From Opitutia bacterium (lineage in GTDB: Bacteria > Verrucomicrobiota > Verrucomicrobiia > Opitutales > Seribacteraceae), in contig PBSV01000038.1 of NCBI GenBank assembly GCA_002726435.1, positions 1 through 36,463 on the forward strand: a stretch of 36,463 bases of DNA. The letters run 5' to 3'. A program made the position numbers and the translations under genes. Below are positions 16,218-24,789 of the stretch, piece by piece (the stretch's first letter is position 1; the number at the start of each line of letters is the position of its first letter). Under the pieces are notes generated by a model, which saw only the letters and a list, made by a program, of their open reading frames with translations, made no database searches and was not told where the DNA came from.

Positions 16218-17237
16218 ATGAAGGCCTTATCCTTAAACAACCCATTGGAGTGGGAATCAGTAGTAATTCCGGATCCTGAGCCACCCGAATCCGGAGAAGC
16301 TCAAGTACGGGTTCATCGGGTGGGAATTTGCGGGACCGACCTCAGTGGATATTTGGGTAAAATGCCCTTTTTTAGTTATCCCCGGATCCCCGGACACGAG
16401 CTGGGAGTTGAAGTAATCAGCGTCGGGGCCGGCGTCAATCATCTGAAGCAGGGAGACCGATGCAGTGTGGAACCATACATCAATGACCCGACCAGTTATG
16501 CGAGCCGCATCGGACTGCCTAACTGCTGCGACCGGTTGCAAGTCCTTGGAGTTCATACCGACGGCGGGCTTCGGGAATGCTTTAATCTTCCCGCCCGAAA
16601 ATTACATACCAGTTCTTCTCTCAGTTACGAACAACTGGCCCTGGTCGAAACCCTGGCCATTGGTTGTCATGCGGTAGACCGGGCAAATCCAGCTCCTGAC
16701 GACAATGTTCTGGTAATTGGGGCCGGCCCGATTGGACTCGCTACAATGGTCTTTCTTAGACTGATCGGATGTAGAGTAGTGGTCGCTGATTTTAATCAAG
16801 GAAGGTTACAGTTTTGCACCGAAAATATGAACGTTGATTCCACCGTGGTTGCAGGCGATGGAATTCACGACCGCATACGGGTGGCGTGTGGGGGCAACTT
16901 GGCGGATGTTGTGATTGATGCCACCGGACACAATGGTTCAATGTCTGACGCTTGTGAAATGCTTGCCCCAGGGGGACGGCTTTGTTTCGTGGGGATTACC
17001 ACAAAAGAAGTATCTTTTACTCATCCCCCCTTGCATAAAGTGGAGGGCACAATCTTGTGCTCCCGTAATGCCCATCCCCGGGACTTCGAAAAAATTATCC
17101 GGTTGATGGAGCGTGGATGTATTGACACTTCTCCGTGGATTACACATCGGATCGGATTGGATGAGGTTGCGGAAAAATTCGAATCTTTCACCCGTCCGGA
17201 AACCGGGGCGATAAAAGCAATGATTGAATTAACATGA
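16218..17237 (+). CDS. Zinc-binding alcohol dehydrogenase, L-galactonate-5-dehydrogenase-like
   Basis: A 339-residue medium-chain dehydrogenase. Catalytic zinc ligands are Cys38 in GICGTDLSG and His60-Glu61 in PGHELG, with Glu144 as the further candidate. The NAD(P) Rossmann site is [10 protein letters not shown] (167-176). The usual structural-zinc lobe is reduced to [12 protein letters not shown], which is the pattern of the sugar-acid dehydrogenase branch that includes E. coli L-galactonate oxidoreductase (YjjN/LgoD). It would oxidise a sugar acid such as L-galactonate to D-tagaturonate. It is first in a six-gene operon; its stop overlaps the next start (ATGA). The substrate is inferred from context. 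Confidence 0.85.
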   Translation: MKALSLNNPLEWESVVIPDPEPPESGEAQVRVHRVGICGTDLSGYLGKMPFFSYPRIPGHELGVEVISVGAGVNHLKQGDRCSVEPYINDPTSYASRIGLPNCCDRLQVLGVHTDGGLRECFNLPARKLHTSSSLSYEQLALVETLAIGCHAVDRANPAPDDNVLVIGAGPIGLATMVFLRLIGCRVVVADFNQGRLQFCTENMNVDSTVVAGDGIHDRIRVACGGNLADVVIDATGHNGSMSDACEMLAPGGRLCFVGITTKEVSFTHPPLHKVEGTILCSRNAHPRDFEKIIRLMERGCIDTSPWITHRIGLDEVAEKFESFTRPETGAIKAMIELT

Positions 17238-18061
17238 ATCTTTCATCGATCAAGTCGGCAGTCACGATCTCTCTGGTCCCGGAAGCAAAGGGCGGACCTT
17301 TTGTACTATGGGACGGCCTGGAAGAGGGGATGAAGACAGCTGCCACTCTCGGGTATGACGCGGTGGAAATATTTGCACCCGGCCCGGATGCGGTTGGCGT
17401 GGAAGAAGTGATGGAATTAATCGAGCGTTACGGAGTGGAAATTTCAACCCTCGGGACTGGAGCAGGGTGGGTACTTCATGGATGGTCGCTGACCGCGGCT
17501 GAAGAAGCAAGCCGTCGCCATGCGATTGATTTCGTCAAAACCATCATCGAGCGGGCAGCCGCCTTTGGAGCATCGGCAATTATTGGTTCGATGCAGGGGC
17601 GTTCAGGGAATGGGGTATCCCGGGACCAGGCCCTTGACTTTCTCGCAATTGCCTTGGAGGAACTTGGGGAATTTGCCCAACAACACAAGCAGGCACTGAT
17701 TTACGAACCATTAAACCGCTACGAGACCGATTTGATTAATTCTGTGCGGGACGGGGTTGCCCTGCTGAATCGAATGGAAAACAAGAACCTTGTTTTACTG
17801 GCCGACCTTTTTCACATGAATATTGAAGAAGCCAATGTAGGCGATGCCCTCCGGGAGGGAGGCAAGCACATTGGCCATGTTCATTTTGTCGATTCAAACC
17901 GCAACCCCGCGGGGTGCGGACACCTGGACTATGGCCCGGTGGTTGAGGCATTGTCCGACATTGAGTTTAATGGATACGCCGCCGCCGAGGCAAGGCCATG
18001 GCCGACCCCGCAAGCCGCTGCGGCCTCTACGATCGATTCATTCAAACGTCTTTTCCGTTAG
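17234..18061 (+). CDS. Sugar phosphate isomerase/epimerase family (xylose-isomerase-like TIM barrel)
   Basis: A 275-residue TIM-barrel protein of the AP-endonuclease-2/xylose-isomerase superfamily. Probable metal ligands are Glu158 ([10 protein letters not shown]), Asp191 and His194 ([12 protein letters not shown]), His217 ([10 protein letters not shown]) and Glu252 (AAAEARPWP). This set matches ketose 3-epimerases and hydroxypyruvate-isomerase-like enzymes that work on free sugars or sugar acids. In the operon it may isomerise a keto-sugar or aldonate intermediate; the exact substrate cannot be read from sequence. It is coupled to the dehydrogenase gene by an ATGA overlap. Confidence 0.85.
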   Translation: MNLSSIKSAVTISLVPEAKGGPFVLWDGLEEGMKTAATLGYDAVEIFAPGPDAVGVEEVMELIERYGVEISTLGTGAGWVLHGWSLTAAEEASRRHAIDFVKTIIERAAAFGASAIIGSMQGRSGNGVSRDQALDFLAIALEELGEFAQQHKQALIYEPLNRYETDLINSVRDGVALLNRMENKNLVLLADLFHMNIEEANVGDALREGGKHIGHVHFVDSNRNPAGCGHLDYGPVVEALSDIEFNGYAAAEARPWPTPQAAAASTIDSFKRLFR

Positions 18062-18088
18062 CCCAATAAAAAAGGATCAAACTTGATT

Positions 18089-19366
18089 ATGACAACGACT
18101 CCTCAACCTGCCTTACTCGGATTACAAGCAAGCTTTGGCTTTGGTGACCGACTTGGAAACGCCACCCCCGGTCATGTTGCATCCATGCAACGATGCGGGG
18201 CCGGTATTGCTCCGATCTACCCTCAACAATCGATTCGGGAAATGGCCCGGACCAACCGTCAACCAGGCGAAGTAATGACCGCTGCCTGTGAAGGAGCCCG
18301 TGCGTCGGGGTGGACCTTGCCTTTTGGAGCGGATGCGGATCACTTAAAGACTCATGAAGATGTCGACCGCACCGGAGAGGCCGGTTTTACTTTTTTTACG
18401 ATTGATCCCTCCGGGGCAGTTGATCAAAAAGCGGACGACTACGACACCGATCTGGTCAATGCGAAATTTTCGGAAATTGCCGATTCGATTAATTGGCTTG
18501 GCAAATACCTTGGCCAAACCGTTGAACTTTCAACCGGCAGCCTCATTGAATTCTCCGAAATTGTCTGCCGCCGGGCAGCGGTGAAATATGGACGGGCGAT
18601 TGAGCATGCAATCGAACTTGGGAATTACATCGCACAAGTCCAGTCCGTAAATGACCGTGAATTTGAAATTGAACTGAGTGTCGACGAGACTGATCAGCCC
18701 ACCACCCTGGCCGAGCATTATATCATTGCTTCCGAGTGTTTGAATGCGGGAATGAAACTGGTTTCACTTGCTCCGCGATTCATTGGAGATTTTGAAAAAG
18801 GAATCGATTTCAAGGGGGATTTGCCAGCCTTGGAAGCCTCCTTGGCCGACCATTCAGCAGTGGCTGAAAAACTTGGTCCCTACAAATTAAGCCTGCACTC
18901 AGGATCGGATAAATTATCGATGTATTCTGCATTTGCCCGTGCCACCAACGGCCGATTTCATGTCAAGACCGCGGGGACGAGTTATTTGGAAGTCATTCGG
19001 GTAGTGGCTCTGCACGAGGAAGCATTGTTCCGTGAAATTATTGAATTTTCACGCAGTCGTTATGATATTGACCGGGCCACTTATCATGTATCGGCCCGGC
19101 TCCCTGACGCTCCGGAAGTGCAGGGCGCCAAGACCGAGGAACTGGTCGATCAATACCTCGAGCGATGGAGTGATGTTCCAGAAGGCAAAGGATTTACCCG
19201 GCCGGGCCGGCAAATCCTGCACTGTACTTTCGGGTCGGTTCTGACCCACGATAAATTTGGCCCGGCAATCAATACGATTCTCCGGGAGCACGCGGATACC
19301 TATGCCGAAGTATTGGACGAACATTTTGGCCGCCACCTCGACGCTCTCAGGGCAGGCATGAACTGA
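18089..19366 (+). CDS. uxaE: Tagaturonate epimerase family protein (UxaE-like)
   Basis: A 425-residue protein that matches the tagaturonate-fructuronate epimerase family first described from Thermotoga. Diagnostic stretches are FGFGDRLGNATPGH near the N-terminus, then FGADADHLKT, AGFTFFTIDPSG with VDQKADDY, LSLHSGSDKLSMY and VKTAGTSYLEVIRVV. Family members epimerise D-tagaturonate to D-fructuronate at C3 with a metal ion, bypassing the NADH-linked altronate route. The ATG at 18089 is given as start; a TTG two codons earlier (18083) is better spaced from the AAAGGA at 18071 and may be the real one. It is third in the sugar operon. Confidence 0.82.
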   Translation: MTTTPQPALLGLQASFGFGDRLGNATPGHVASMQRCGAGIAPIYPQQSIREMARTNRQPGEVMTAACEGARASGWTLPFGADADHLKTHEDVDRTGEAGFTFFTIDPSGAVDQKADDYDTDLVNAKFSEIADSINWLGKYLGQTVELSTGSLIEFSEIVCRRAAVKYGRAIEHAIELGNYIAQVQSVNDREFEIELSVDETDQPTTLAEHYIIASECLNAGMKLVSLAPRFIGDFEKGIDFKGDLPALEASLADHSAVAEKLGPYKLSLHSGSDKLSMYSAFARATNGRFHVKTAGTSYLEVIRVVALHEEALFREIIEFSRSRYDIDRATYHVSARLPDAPEVQGAKTEELVDQYLERWSDVPEGKGFTRPGRQILHCTFGSVLTHDKFGPAINTILREHADTYAEVLDEHFGRHLDALRAGMN

Positions 19367-19387
19367 ACCCTTTACCCTCCTCCGACC

Positions 19388-19834
19388 ATGCTTAATCATC
19401 CCTTGATTCATCCAGAGATCGCTCGAATTCTTTCCGCATCCGGCCACCACAGTCGGGTTTTAATCGCGGATGGAAACTACCCGGTTCTTAATAAACGCGG
19501 TCCAAGGGCAGAAGTTGTTCATTTGAACCTGGCTCCCGGTATGGTCCGGACCACCCATGTACTGGAGACCTTGCTGGAGGCGGCACCAATTGATGACATC
19601 TACGTCATGGATTATGAGCGTGAAGGACAGTATGCTTTGGAAAATGATCCTCCCATTTGGCAGGAATACCGCAGTGTAATTACTGCCGGCGGGAGTGAAT
19701 TGGAGTTGAAACTGATTGAGAAATGGAAATTTTATGAGGCGGTAATGACTCCCGATCATGTGCTTACAATTCAGACCGGAGAAACAGCGGGATTCGCCAA
19801 TTTAATTCTCGATCTCGGATGCCGCGTGGTCTGA
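19388..19834 (+). CDS. fucU: RbsD/FucU family sugar mutarotase
   Basis: A 148-residue protein of the RbsD/FucU fold. The signature region is ASGHHSRVLIADGNYPVLNK near residues 18-37, and YVMDYERE occurs later. FucU interconverts the anomers of L-fucose (and related sugars such as L-galactose), RbsD those of ribose; length and motif are nearer FucU. It would supply the anomer used by the following dehydrogenase. The gene starts 21 bp after the epimerase and ends 27 bp before the aldo/keto reductase. Confidence 0.85.
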   Translation: MLNHPLIHPEIARILSASGHHSRVLIADGNYPVLNKRGPRAEVVHLNLAPGMVRTTHVLETLLEAAPIDDIYVMDYEREGQYALENDPPIWQEYRSVITAGGSELELKLIEKWKFYEAVMTPDHVLTIQTGETAGFANLILDLGCRVV

Positions 19835-19861
19835 GCAGAACGGAGAAGGTAGGAATTTTCA

Positions 19862-20791
19862 ATGGAATCGCGAAAACTCGGCAAAACCGGACTCGAACTC
19901 CCAATCCTCAGTTTTGGTGCCTCTTCAATGGGGGCGGAGTTTCGTTCGATTGACATCAATGAGGCAATTACCTGCGTATCCACCGCGATCGAATGCGGAA
20001 TGAACTTTATCGACACTTCCCCCTACTACGGACGGGGGATGTCCGAAGTATTGCTTGGGGTCGCCTTACAGGATGTTCCCCGGGACGATTATATTCTGGG
20101 AACCAAATTAGGTCGCTACGACGCCAGTCACTTTGATTTTTCTGCGAAAAGAGTCGAGGAAAGCGTTGATGTCAGTCTGCACCGCATGCGCACCGATTAC
20201 CTCGACATTGTCTTGTGCCATGACATTGAATATGTCGGATTAAGACAAATCGTGGAGGAGACAATTCCTGCGTTGCGGAAAATTCAGCAAGCCGGAAAAG
20301 TCAGGCATGTGGGTATAAGCGGGTACCCGATGAAAATCTTCAATTATGTTTTAGACAACACCGAGATTGATCTGATGTTGTCCTACAATAATTACCATCT
20401 GCAGAATCGAAAGATGGAAAGCATTATTCCACGATTAAAAGAGAGAGGGGTGGGGATTATGAACGCCGCTCCCTTTTGTGCCCGTCTACTGACCAATGCT
20501 CCACTTCCATCCTGGCACAAATCCAACCAGAAAACACGGGAGGCCGCAAGGGCAGCCGCCGCAGTCTGCGAGGAATACGGAGTCGATATCGCCCAACTCG
20601 CGGTCCAATTCGCAATTCTTAACCCTGACATTACCACCTGTGTCACCGGGTCGGCCAATCCGGGCCGGGTGCGCCAATGGGCGGAATGGGCAAATGTTCC
20701 GATCAACCATGAATTATTAGCCAAGGTGGAAGCCCTTTTTGCTCCCGTTATGGGCGAGGTTCATATCGAGGGCCGGCCGGAGAACAACTGA
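19862..20791 (+). CDS. Aldo/keto reductase, L-galactose/L-fucose dehydrogenase-like
   Basis: A 309-residue aldo/keto reductase. The catalytic tetrad is Asp51 and Tyr56 (IDTSPYYGRGMSE), Lys82 (LGTKLGRYD) and His120 (LCHDIEY). The order of conserved blocks, SFGASSMG, DTSPYYG, GTKLGRY, FDFSAKRV, CHDIEY and ETIPALRKI, closely follows plant L-galactose dehydrogenase, which oxidises L-galactose at C1 to the lactone using NAD. L-fucose dehydrogenases belong to the same group. A Shine-Dalgarno AGGA lies 7 nt before the ATG. Its stop overlaps the lactonase start by one base (TGATG). Confidence 0.88.
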   Translation: MESRKLGKTGLELPILSFGASSMGAEFRSIDINEAITCVSTAIECGMNFIDTSPYYGRGMSEVLLGVALQDVPRDDYILGTKLGRYDASHFDFSAKRVEESVDVSLHRMRTDYLDIVLCHDIEYVGLRQIVEETIPALRKIQQAGKVRHVGISGYPMKIFNYVLDNTEIDLMLSYNNYHLQNRKMESIIPRLKERGVGIMNAAPFCARLLTNAPLPSWHKSNQKTREAARAAAAVCEEYGVDIAQLAVQFAILNPDITTCVTGSANPGRVRQWAEWANVPINHELLAKVEALFAPVMGEVHIEGRPENN

Positions 20792-21636
20792 TGAAAAAGA
20801 TTGATTCGCACCAACACTTCTGGGACCCGGCGGGGAAAAGATCACCCTGGAGTTACGGCTGGTTGGACGAACCCCAGCATGCTCCGATCAACCGCTCCTT
20901 TCTTCCCTCTGACCTTGCTCCCTTGTTGGATGCGAATGAGATCGAGGGATCAGTCTTCGTGCAAGCCCAACACCACCTCGAGGAAACACGGTGGGCCCTG
21001 CAAATGGCGGAAGAAAATAACTTTTTACGGGGAGTGGTGGGATACGTTGATCTGCAGGCCCCGGAGCTGGAGGATCAACTGGACGAATTTACCGGGTCGC
21101 AGTGGTTCAAGGGTATTCGTCACATCGTTCAGGATGAGCCCGACGATGAATTTTTATTACAACCCTCGGTGTTGAACGGTCTTAAGGCCCTGTCCCGTCG
21201 AAGCCTTCCATTTGACTTGCTCCTGCAACCGCGACACCTCGAAATGCTCCCGCGTTTGGCTGCCGAGCTTCCTGATTTACAAATGGTGATTAATCATTGC
21301 GCCAAACCCGATTTAAGCAACCATGACACCGATTCCTGGCACCTGAAATTCGCTAAACTTTCAGAATTTGAAAACCTTAACTGCAAGATTTCCGGCCTCG
21401 TGACGGAGGCAGATTGGACGGGCTGGACGATTGACGAACTCCGTCCGATCTTTGACACTGCCCTTCAGACCTTTGGTCCCAACCGCCTGCTTTATGGCTC
21501 CGACTGGCCGGTTTGTACACTTGCCGCGACCTACGACGAAGTTTTCCAATCCGCCATCACCCTGACCGCAGGTCTTTCCTCCAGCGAACAAGCTGATATT
21601 TTCGGTCACAACGCGATCCGATTTTACGGTCTTTAA
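20791..21636 (+). CDS. Amidohydrolase-family sugar lactonase (L-fucono/L-rhamnono/L-galactono-lactonase-like)
   Basis: A 281-residue amidohydrolase-2 protein (COG3618). It opens with IDSHQHFWDP, where His7 and His9 are metal ligands, and continues with VFVQAQHH, GIRHIVQDEP, VINHCAKPD, CKISGLVTEADW and the late aspartate in YGSDWPVC. The family opens sugar 1,5- or 1,4-lactones to aldonates. Directly after a sugar dehydrogenase it should hydrolyse that enzyme's lactone product. It is the last gene of the sugar operon; no clear terminator follows before the UmuD-like gene. Confidence 0.9.
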   Translation: MKKIDSHQHFWDPAGKRSPWSYGWLDEPQHAPINRSFLPSDLAPLLDANEIEGSVFVQAQHHLEETRWALQMAEENNFLRGVVGYVDLQAPELEDQLDEFTGSQWFKGIRHIVQDEPDDEFLLQPSVLNGLKALSRRSLPFDLLLQPRHLEMLPRLAAELPDLQMVINHCAKPDLSNHDTDSWHLKFAKLSEFENLNCKISGLVTEADWTGWTIDELRPIFDTALQTFGPNRLLYGSDWPVCTLAATYDEVFQSAITLTAGLSSSEQADIFGHNAIRFYGL

Positions 21637-21661
21637 TTTGGCCTTTGGATTGGATCGTTTC

Positions 21662-21707
21662 TTGACTTTCCCAATTCCGTCGTTTGAATATTGTAACGAT
21701 ATTCAAA
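21662..21707 (+). promoter_or_regulatory. Candidate damage-inducible promoter/operator of umuDC
   Basis: A TTGACT hexamer (21662-21667) can serve as -35 box. A 9-bp perfect inverted repeat, TTTGAATAT (21683-21691) and ATATTCAAA (21699-21707), with a 7-bp spacer covers the expected -10 and ends one base before the ATG. A repressor bound there would block the promoter. The repeat is neither the E. coli CTGT-N8-ACAG nor the Bacillus GAAC-N4-GTTC type of SOS box. There is no room for a Shine-Dalgarno site, so the mRNA may be nearly leaderless. Confidence 0.55.
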
Positions 21708-21708
21708 A

Positions 21709-22227
21709 ATGAACACTCGCGGAGGAAAACGACAGGGGGCCGGCCGGCCTAAAGGAACCAACCAGTACGGGGAATCGACCCGTCCGGTACGTATTCCGGT
21801 AAGCCAAGTCGAACGCGTCCTTCGATTTGTCCAAGAGCGCGAGCATGCCTTGCCCCTCTATGCGAGTGGAGTGTCCGCGGGCTTTCCTTCTCCCGCCGAT
21901 GATTATTTAGAGGGAGTACTTGATTTAAATGCCCACCTCGTGCGTGAACCAAGTGCCACTTTTTTCGTCCGTGCCCGGGGTGACTCGATGATTGGTGCGG
22001 GGATTCATGACGGTGATTTACTGGTGGTTGACCGAAGTGCCAATGCGTCCGACGGCAAGGTGGTGATCGTGTCCGTAAACGGCGAGCTCACGGTTAAGCG
22101 TTTGCAACGAAAAAAAGGAAAATCCTGGCTTTTGCCGGAAAATCCGGACTACCCCCCAATTGCCTTGAATGAAGAAGATGAAAATCATCTCTGGGGAGTG
22201 GTCACAAATGTGATCCATTCCCTGTGA
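21709..22227 (+). CDS. umuD: UmuD/LexA-like S24 autoprotease with extra N-terminal DNA-binding-like segment
   Basis: A 172-residue S24 peptidase. Residues 55-172 align with E. coli UmuD: VSAGFPSPADDYLE with an Ala57-Gly58 cleavage bond, catalytic Ser93 in GDSMIGAGI, DGDLLVVDRS, and catalytic Lys130 in NGELTVKRL. UmuD normally has a short tail before the cleavage site and a Cys-Gly bond. Here the tail is about 57 residues and contains GGKRQGAGRPKG, an AT-hook-like GRPKG core, followed by RPVRIPVSQVERVLRFVQ, which could form a small DNA-binding unit. It may therefore act as both polymerase subunit and LexA-like repressor (inference). It overlaps umuC. Confidence 0.88.
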   Translation: MNTRGGKRQGAGRPKGTNQYGESTRPVRIPVSQVERVLRFVQEREHALPLYASGVSAGFPSPADDYLEGVLDLNAHLVREPSATFFVRARGDSMIGAGIHDGDLLVVDRSANASDGKVVIVSVNGELTVKRLQRKKGKSWLLPENPDYPPIALNEEDENHLWGVVTNVIHSL

Positions 22228-23474
22228 TTGCCCTGGCCGACTGCAACAATTTTTACGTCTCCTGTGAACGTGTCTTCCGTCCATCGCTCGAGAAAAAGCC
22301 GGTGATCGTTCTTTCCAACAACGACGGATGCGCCGTGGCCCGTTCCAATGAGGCCAAGGCAATTGGTATTCGAATGGGAGCTCCTTATCATCAGATTAAA
22401 AAAACCTGTGAATGGAATGGAGTGAGGGTTTTTTCTTCCAACTACGAATTATACGGTGACATGTCCCGCCGGGTAGTTTCCGTATTGTCGCGCTTCGCTC
22501 CTGAAATCGAGGTTTATTCGATCGACGAGTCCTTTCTCGACCTCAGCGGATCGGATCAGCCCCTGAACCTGAGCAAGCGGATGCGGGCAACGGTTCTGCG
22601 CTGGACCGGGATTCCAATTTCGGTGGGCCTGGCCCCGACCAAGACTCTTGCCAAACTGGCCAATCGCTTGGCTAAAAAAACCGGTTCCGGTTGCATGCAG
22701 GTTGATCCGGATGACCAAACCGCCCTCAAGTCCGTAGCGATTGACGAGGTCTGGGGAGTGGGTCGGCGACTGAGTGCCCGGCTTCATCGAGTCGGGGTGA
22801 GGAATGCGTTTGAATTTGCCCGGGCTCCTTCTTCCCTGGTGCGCACGATCGGTGGTGTGACTCTCGAGCGTACTCAGCGAGAACTTGCTGGAATCCCCTG
22901 TCTGGAGATGGAGGAAATTCCTCAACCCCGAAAAAACACCTGCTCTTCCCGTTCCTTTGGTAAGCCGGTGATGGAATTGGAGGAATTGGAAGAAGCCGTG
23001 GCGAATTATACGGTCAAGGCGATCCGCAAAGTACGTTCCGAGCATTCGTTGGCTTCCGGATTGCAGGTTTTCATCATGACCAACCGCTTTCGCGAGGACC
23101 AGGCCCAATATTCAAATTCCCGCACCCTTGTTTTTGATGAACCCACGGACGACCCAATCCGAGTGGTGAAGAATGCGAAGCGCTTACTTCGTTCGATTTT
23201 CCGGTCCGGGTATGCCTACAAGAAAGCGGGAGTGCTTTTACTCGACCTGGTCTCTTCCAGCTCCCGTCAAGGTTTACTCTTTGAGGAGCATGGAGATACG
23301 CGCCGGGTTGAATTTGTTGATGCGGTGGAGGAGGTGGCTGCCCGCTATGGTGGAAATCATGCATTTTGGGGAGGGCAGGGGATTAATAAAAATTGGAGTA
23401 TGCGCCGGGAAATGCGCACCCCCCGCTACACTACGAGCTGGGAAGATTTGGTCAGCGTCGGAGGAAAAACTTAA
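22224..23474 (+). CDS. umuC: Y-family translesion DNA polymerase V catalytic subunit
   Basis: A 416-residue UmuC-type polymerase, close to the 422 residues of E. coli UmuC. The catalytic carboxylates are Asp6 (LADCNNFYVSCE) and Asp101-Glu102 (VYSIDESF). VLSNNDGCAVARSNEAKA and FSSNYELYGDM are strongly conserved. The thumb has AIDEVWGVG-like IDEVWGVGRRLS, and the little-finger region follows from about residue 240. With UmuD' it copies past blocking lesions such as UV products. The start is GTG at 22224, overlapping the umuD stop (GTGA). Its TAA overlaps the stop of the converging PQQ-propeller gene. Confidence 0.94.
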   Translation: MIALADCNNFYVSCERVFRPSLEKKPVIVLSNNDGCAVARSNEAKAIGIRMGAPYHQIKKTCEWNGVRVFSSNYELYGDMSRRVVSVLSRFAPEIEVYSIDESFLDLSGSDQPLNLSKRMRATVLRWTGIPISVGLAPTKTLAKLANRLAKKTGSGCMQVDPDDQTALKSVAIDEVWGVGRRLSARLHRVGVRNAFEFARAPSSLVRTIGGVTLERTQRELAGIPCLEMEEIPQPRKNTCSSRSFGKPVMELEELEEAVANYTVKAIRKVRSEHSLASGLQVFIMTNRFREDQAQYSNSRTLVFDEPTDDPIRVVKNAKRLLRSIFRSGYAYKKAGVLLLDLVSSSSRQGLLFEEHGDTRRVEFVDAVEEVAARYGGNHAFWGGQGINKNWSMRREMRTPRYTTSWEDLVSVGGKT

Positions 23475-24787
23475 TTGGCGGCCCAGTCGAAGCAGGCAAT
23501 TTCCTGGCCGTTTTTTGCGACTAAGTAGCCACCGGCGAGGGCGGGTCCATTCCAGCAACGGACATCACTGAGTAATTGTCCGGAATAGACTTCAGTGAAC
23601 TGGGCGGGTTCCGCCCGGACCACGCTCAGAACTCCGGTATTTCCAAGAATGAGCAAGTGCTTATCCGCCAGAAAAATTTTTCCATACCCGTATTTTTCCC
23701 CGCGCCACTGCAACTCTCCATTCTTGGCATTCAAACAGGTCAGGGAATTTTCATTGAAACCATAGAGGAAACCATCTTTGAGGACGGGGCTGGAAAATTT
23801 GGTTTTAAAATTCTTTGATTTCCACGCGGATGAAATTGTATAGCCGGACTTCGATTTTTCTATTTTCAGACATTCGGCGCCCTTGCCATAACCCGCGGAC
23901 AAGAGCAGTCGGTCATTGTCCAACTGGGTAGGTTGGGCAATCAATGCATTATTTAGAAAGATTTTCCACGGATGCTCCCAGCGGGTTTTTCCATTTTTCG
24001 GATTGAGGGAACCGACTTTGCCCGCCACCGCAACAAGTAGATGTTTTTCTCCAAAGAATTCGGCAAGGACTGGAGATGGATAAACTCCTGAACCGCGAAA
24101 ATCCGACCTCCAGACCAATTTTCCGGAGTGAAGATCATGAGCCCGGGCAGCACTTTTTTCACCCCCATGGTTGAGAATTATCAAATCATTCCAAACCAAG
24201 GGAGAGCCGGAAATTCCCCATTCGGGAAATTCATATTCTTCTTCAATTGCTTGTACGCGCCATTCAAGCAAACCGGTTTTTGCATCGATTCTCGCCAGAG
24301 TGCCATTGGAAAAAATCACATAGAGTTTTCCCTGGTGCAGGGTGGGGGTGGACCTCGGCCCGGTCCCGCTCATCAAGTCATTCCACTTGGTGGAAAGACT
24401 AAACCGCCAAATTTCCTCACCATCGTTTAAGTCTCTCGCAAATAATGTTTCCTCTTCGCCTTGTTGTTCGATTGTGAAAACCCGGCTTGAATCGAGGATA
24501 ATTGAGGAGTGACTCAATCCACAGGGAATCATCCACCGGAGTACCGGCTTTTTCTTCCAGGCAACCTTTACTGTTTGAAGGGGGATTTTCCCGTCCCGGT
24601 TGGGCCCGCGAAATTGAGGCCATATGTGCTTTACGGAGCGCAGTGGTACTTGGGAATCAACGAAGACCTTTTTTTCACTTTCCGGTTTCCCGGAAAGTAA
24701 AACCTGCGGAACCATGCCACCACGCATTTCCATATTGATGCATCCGCACAGAGACAGACATCCAATGGACAATAAAAAAGCCTTCAT
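23471..24787 (-). CDS. PQQ-type beta-propeller lipoprotein
   Basis: A 438-residue protein with a lipoprotein signal: hydrophobic residues 4-13 and lipobox LCGC (13-16), so Cys16 would be lipidated. The opening signature WPQFRGPNRDG matches the propeller at 594-1841, and blades are marked by 'ARDLNDGEEIW', 'RIDAKTGLLEW' and 'CLNAKNGELQW'. It is likely anchored in the outer or inner membrane facing the periplasm; no catalytic residues are recognised. The gene starts just after the terminator-like hairpin that covers the glutathione peroxidase stop. Its stop codon overlaps that of umuC within TTAA. Confidence 0.85.
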   Translation of the reverse strand: MKAFLLSIGCLSLCGCINMEMRGGMVPQVLLSGKPESEKKVFVDSQVPLRSVKHIWPQFRGPNRDGKIPLQTVKVAWKKKPVLRWMIPCGLSHSSIILDSSRVFTIEQQGEEETLFARDLNDGEEIWRFSLSTKWNDLMSGTGPRSTPTLHQGKLYVIFSNGTLARIDAKTGLLEWRVQAIEEEYEFPEWGISGSPLVWNDLIILNHGGEKSAARAHDLHSGKLVWRSDFRGSGVYPSPVLAEFFGEKHLLVAVAGKVGSLNPKNGKTRWEHPWKIFLNNALIAQPTQLDNDRLLLSAGYGKGAECLKIEKSKSGYTISSAWKSKNFKTKFSSPVLKDGFLYGFNENSLTCLNAKNGELQWRGEKYGYGKIFLADKHLLILGNTGVLSVVRAEPAQFTEVYSGQLLSDVRCWNGPALAGGYLVAKNGQEIACFDWAAN

Positions 24788-24789
24788 TT

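Noticed and set aside
22449-23108. 219-codon minus-strand frame opposite umuC
   Set aside because: umuC is unmistakable; the opposite frame has no family features.
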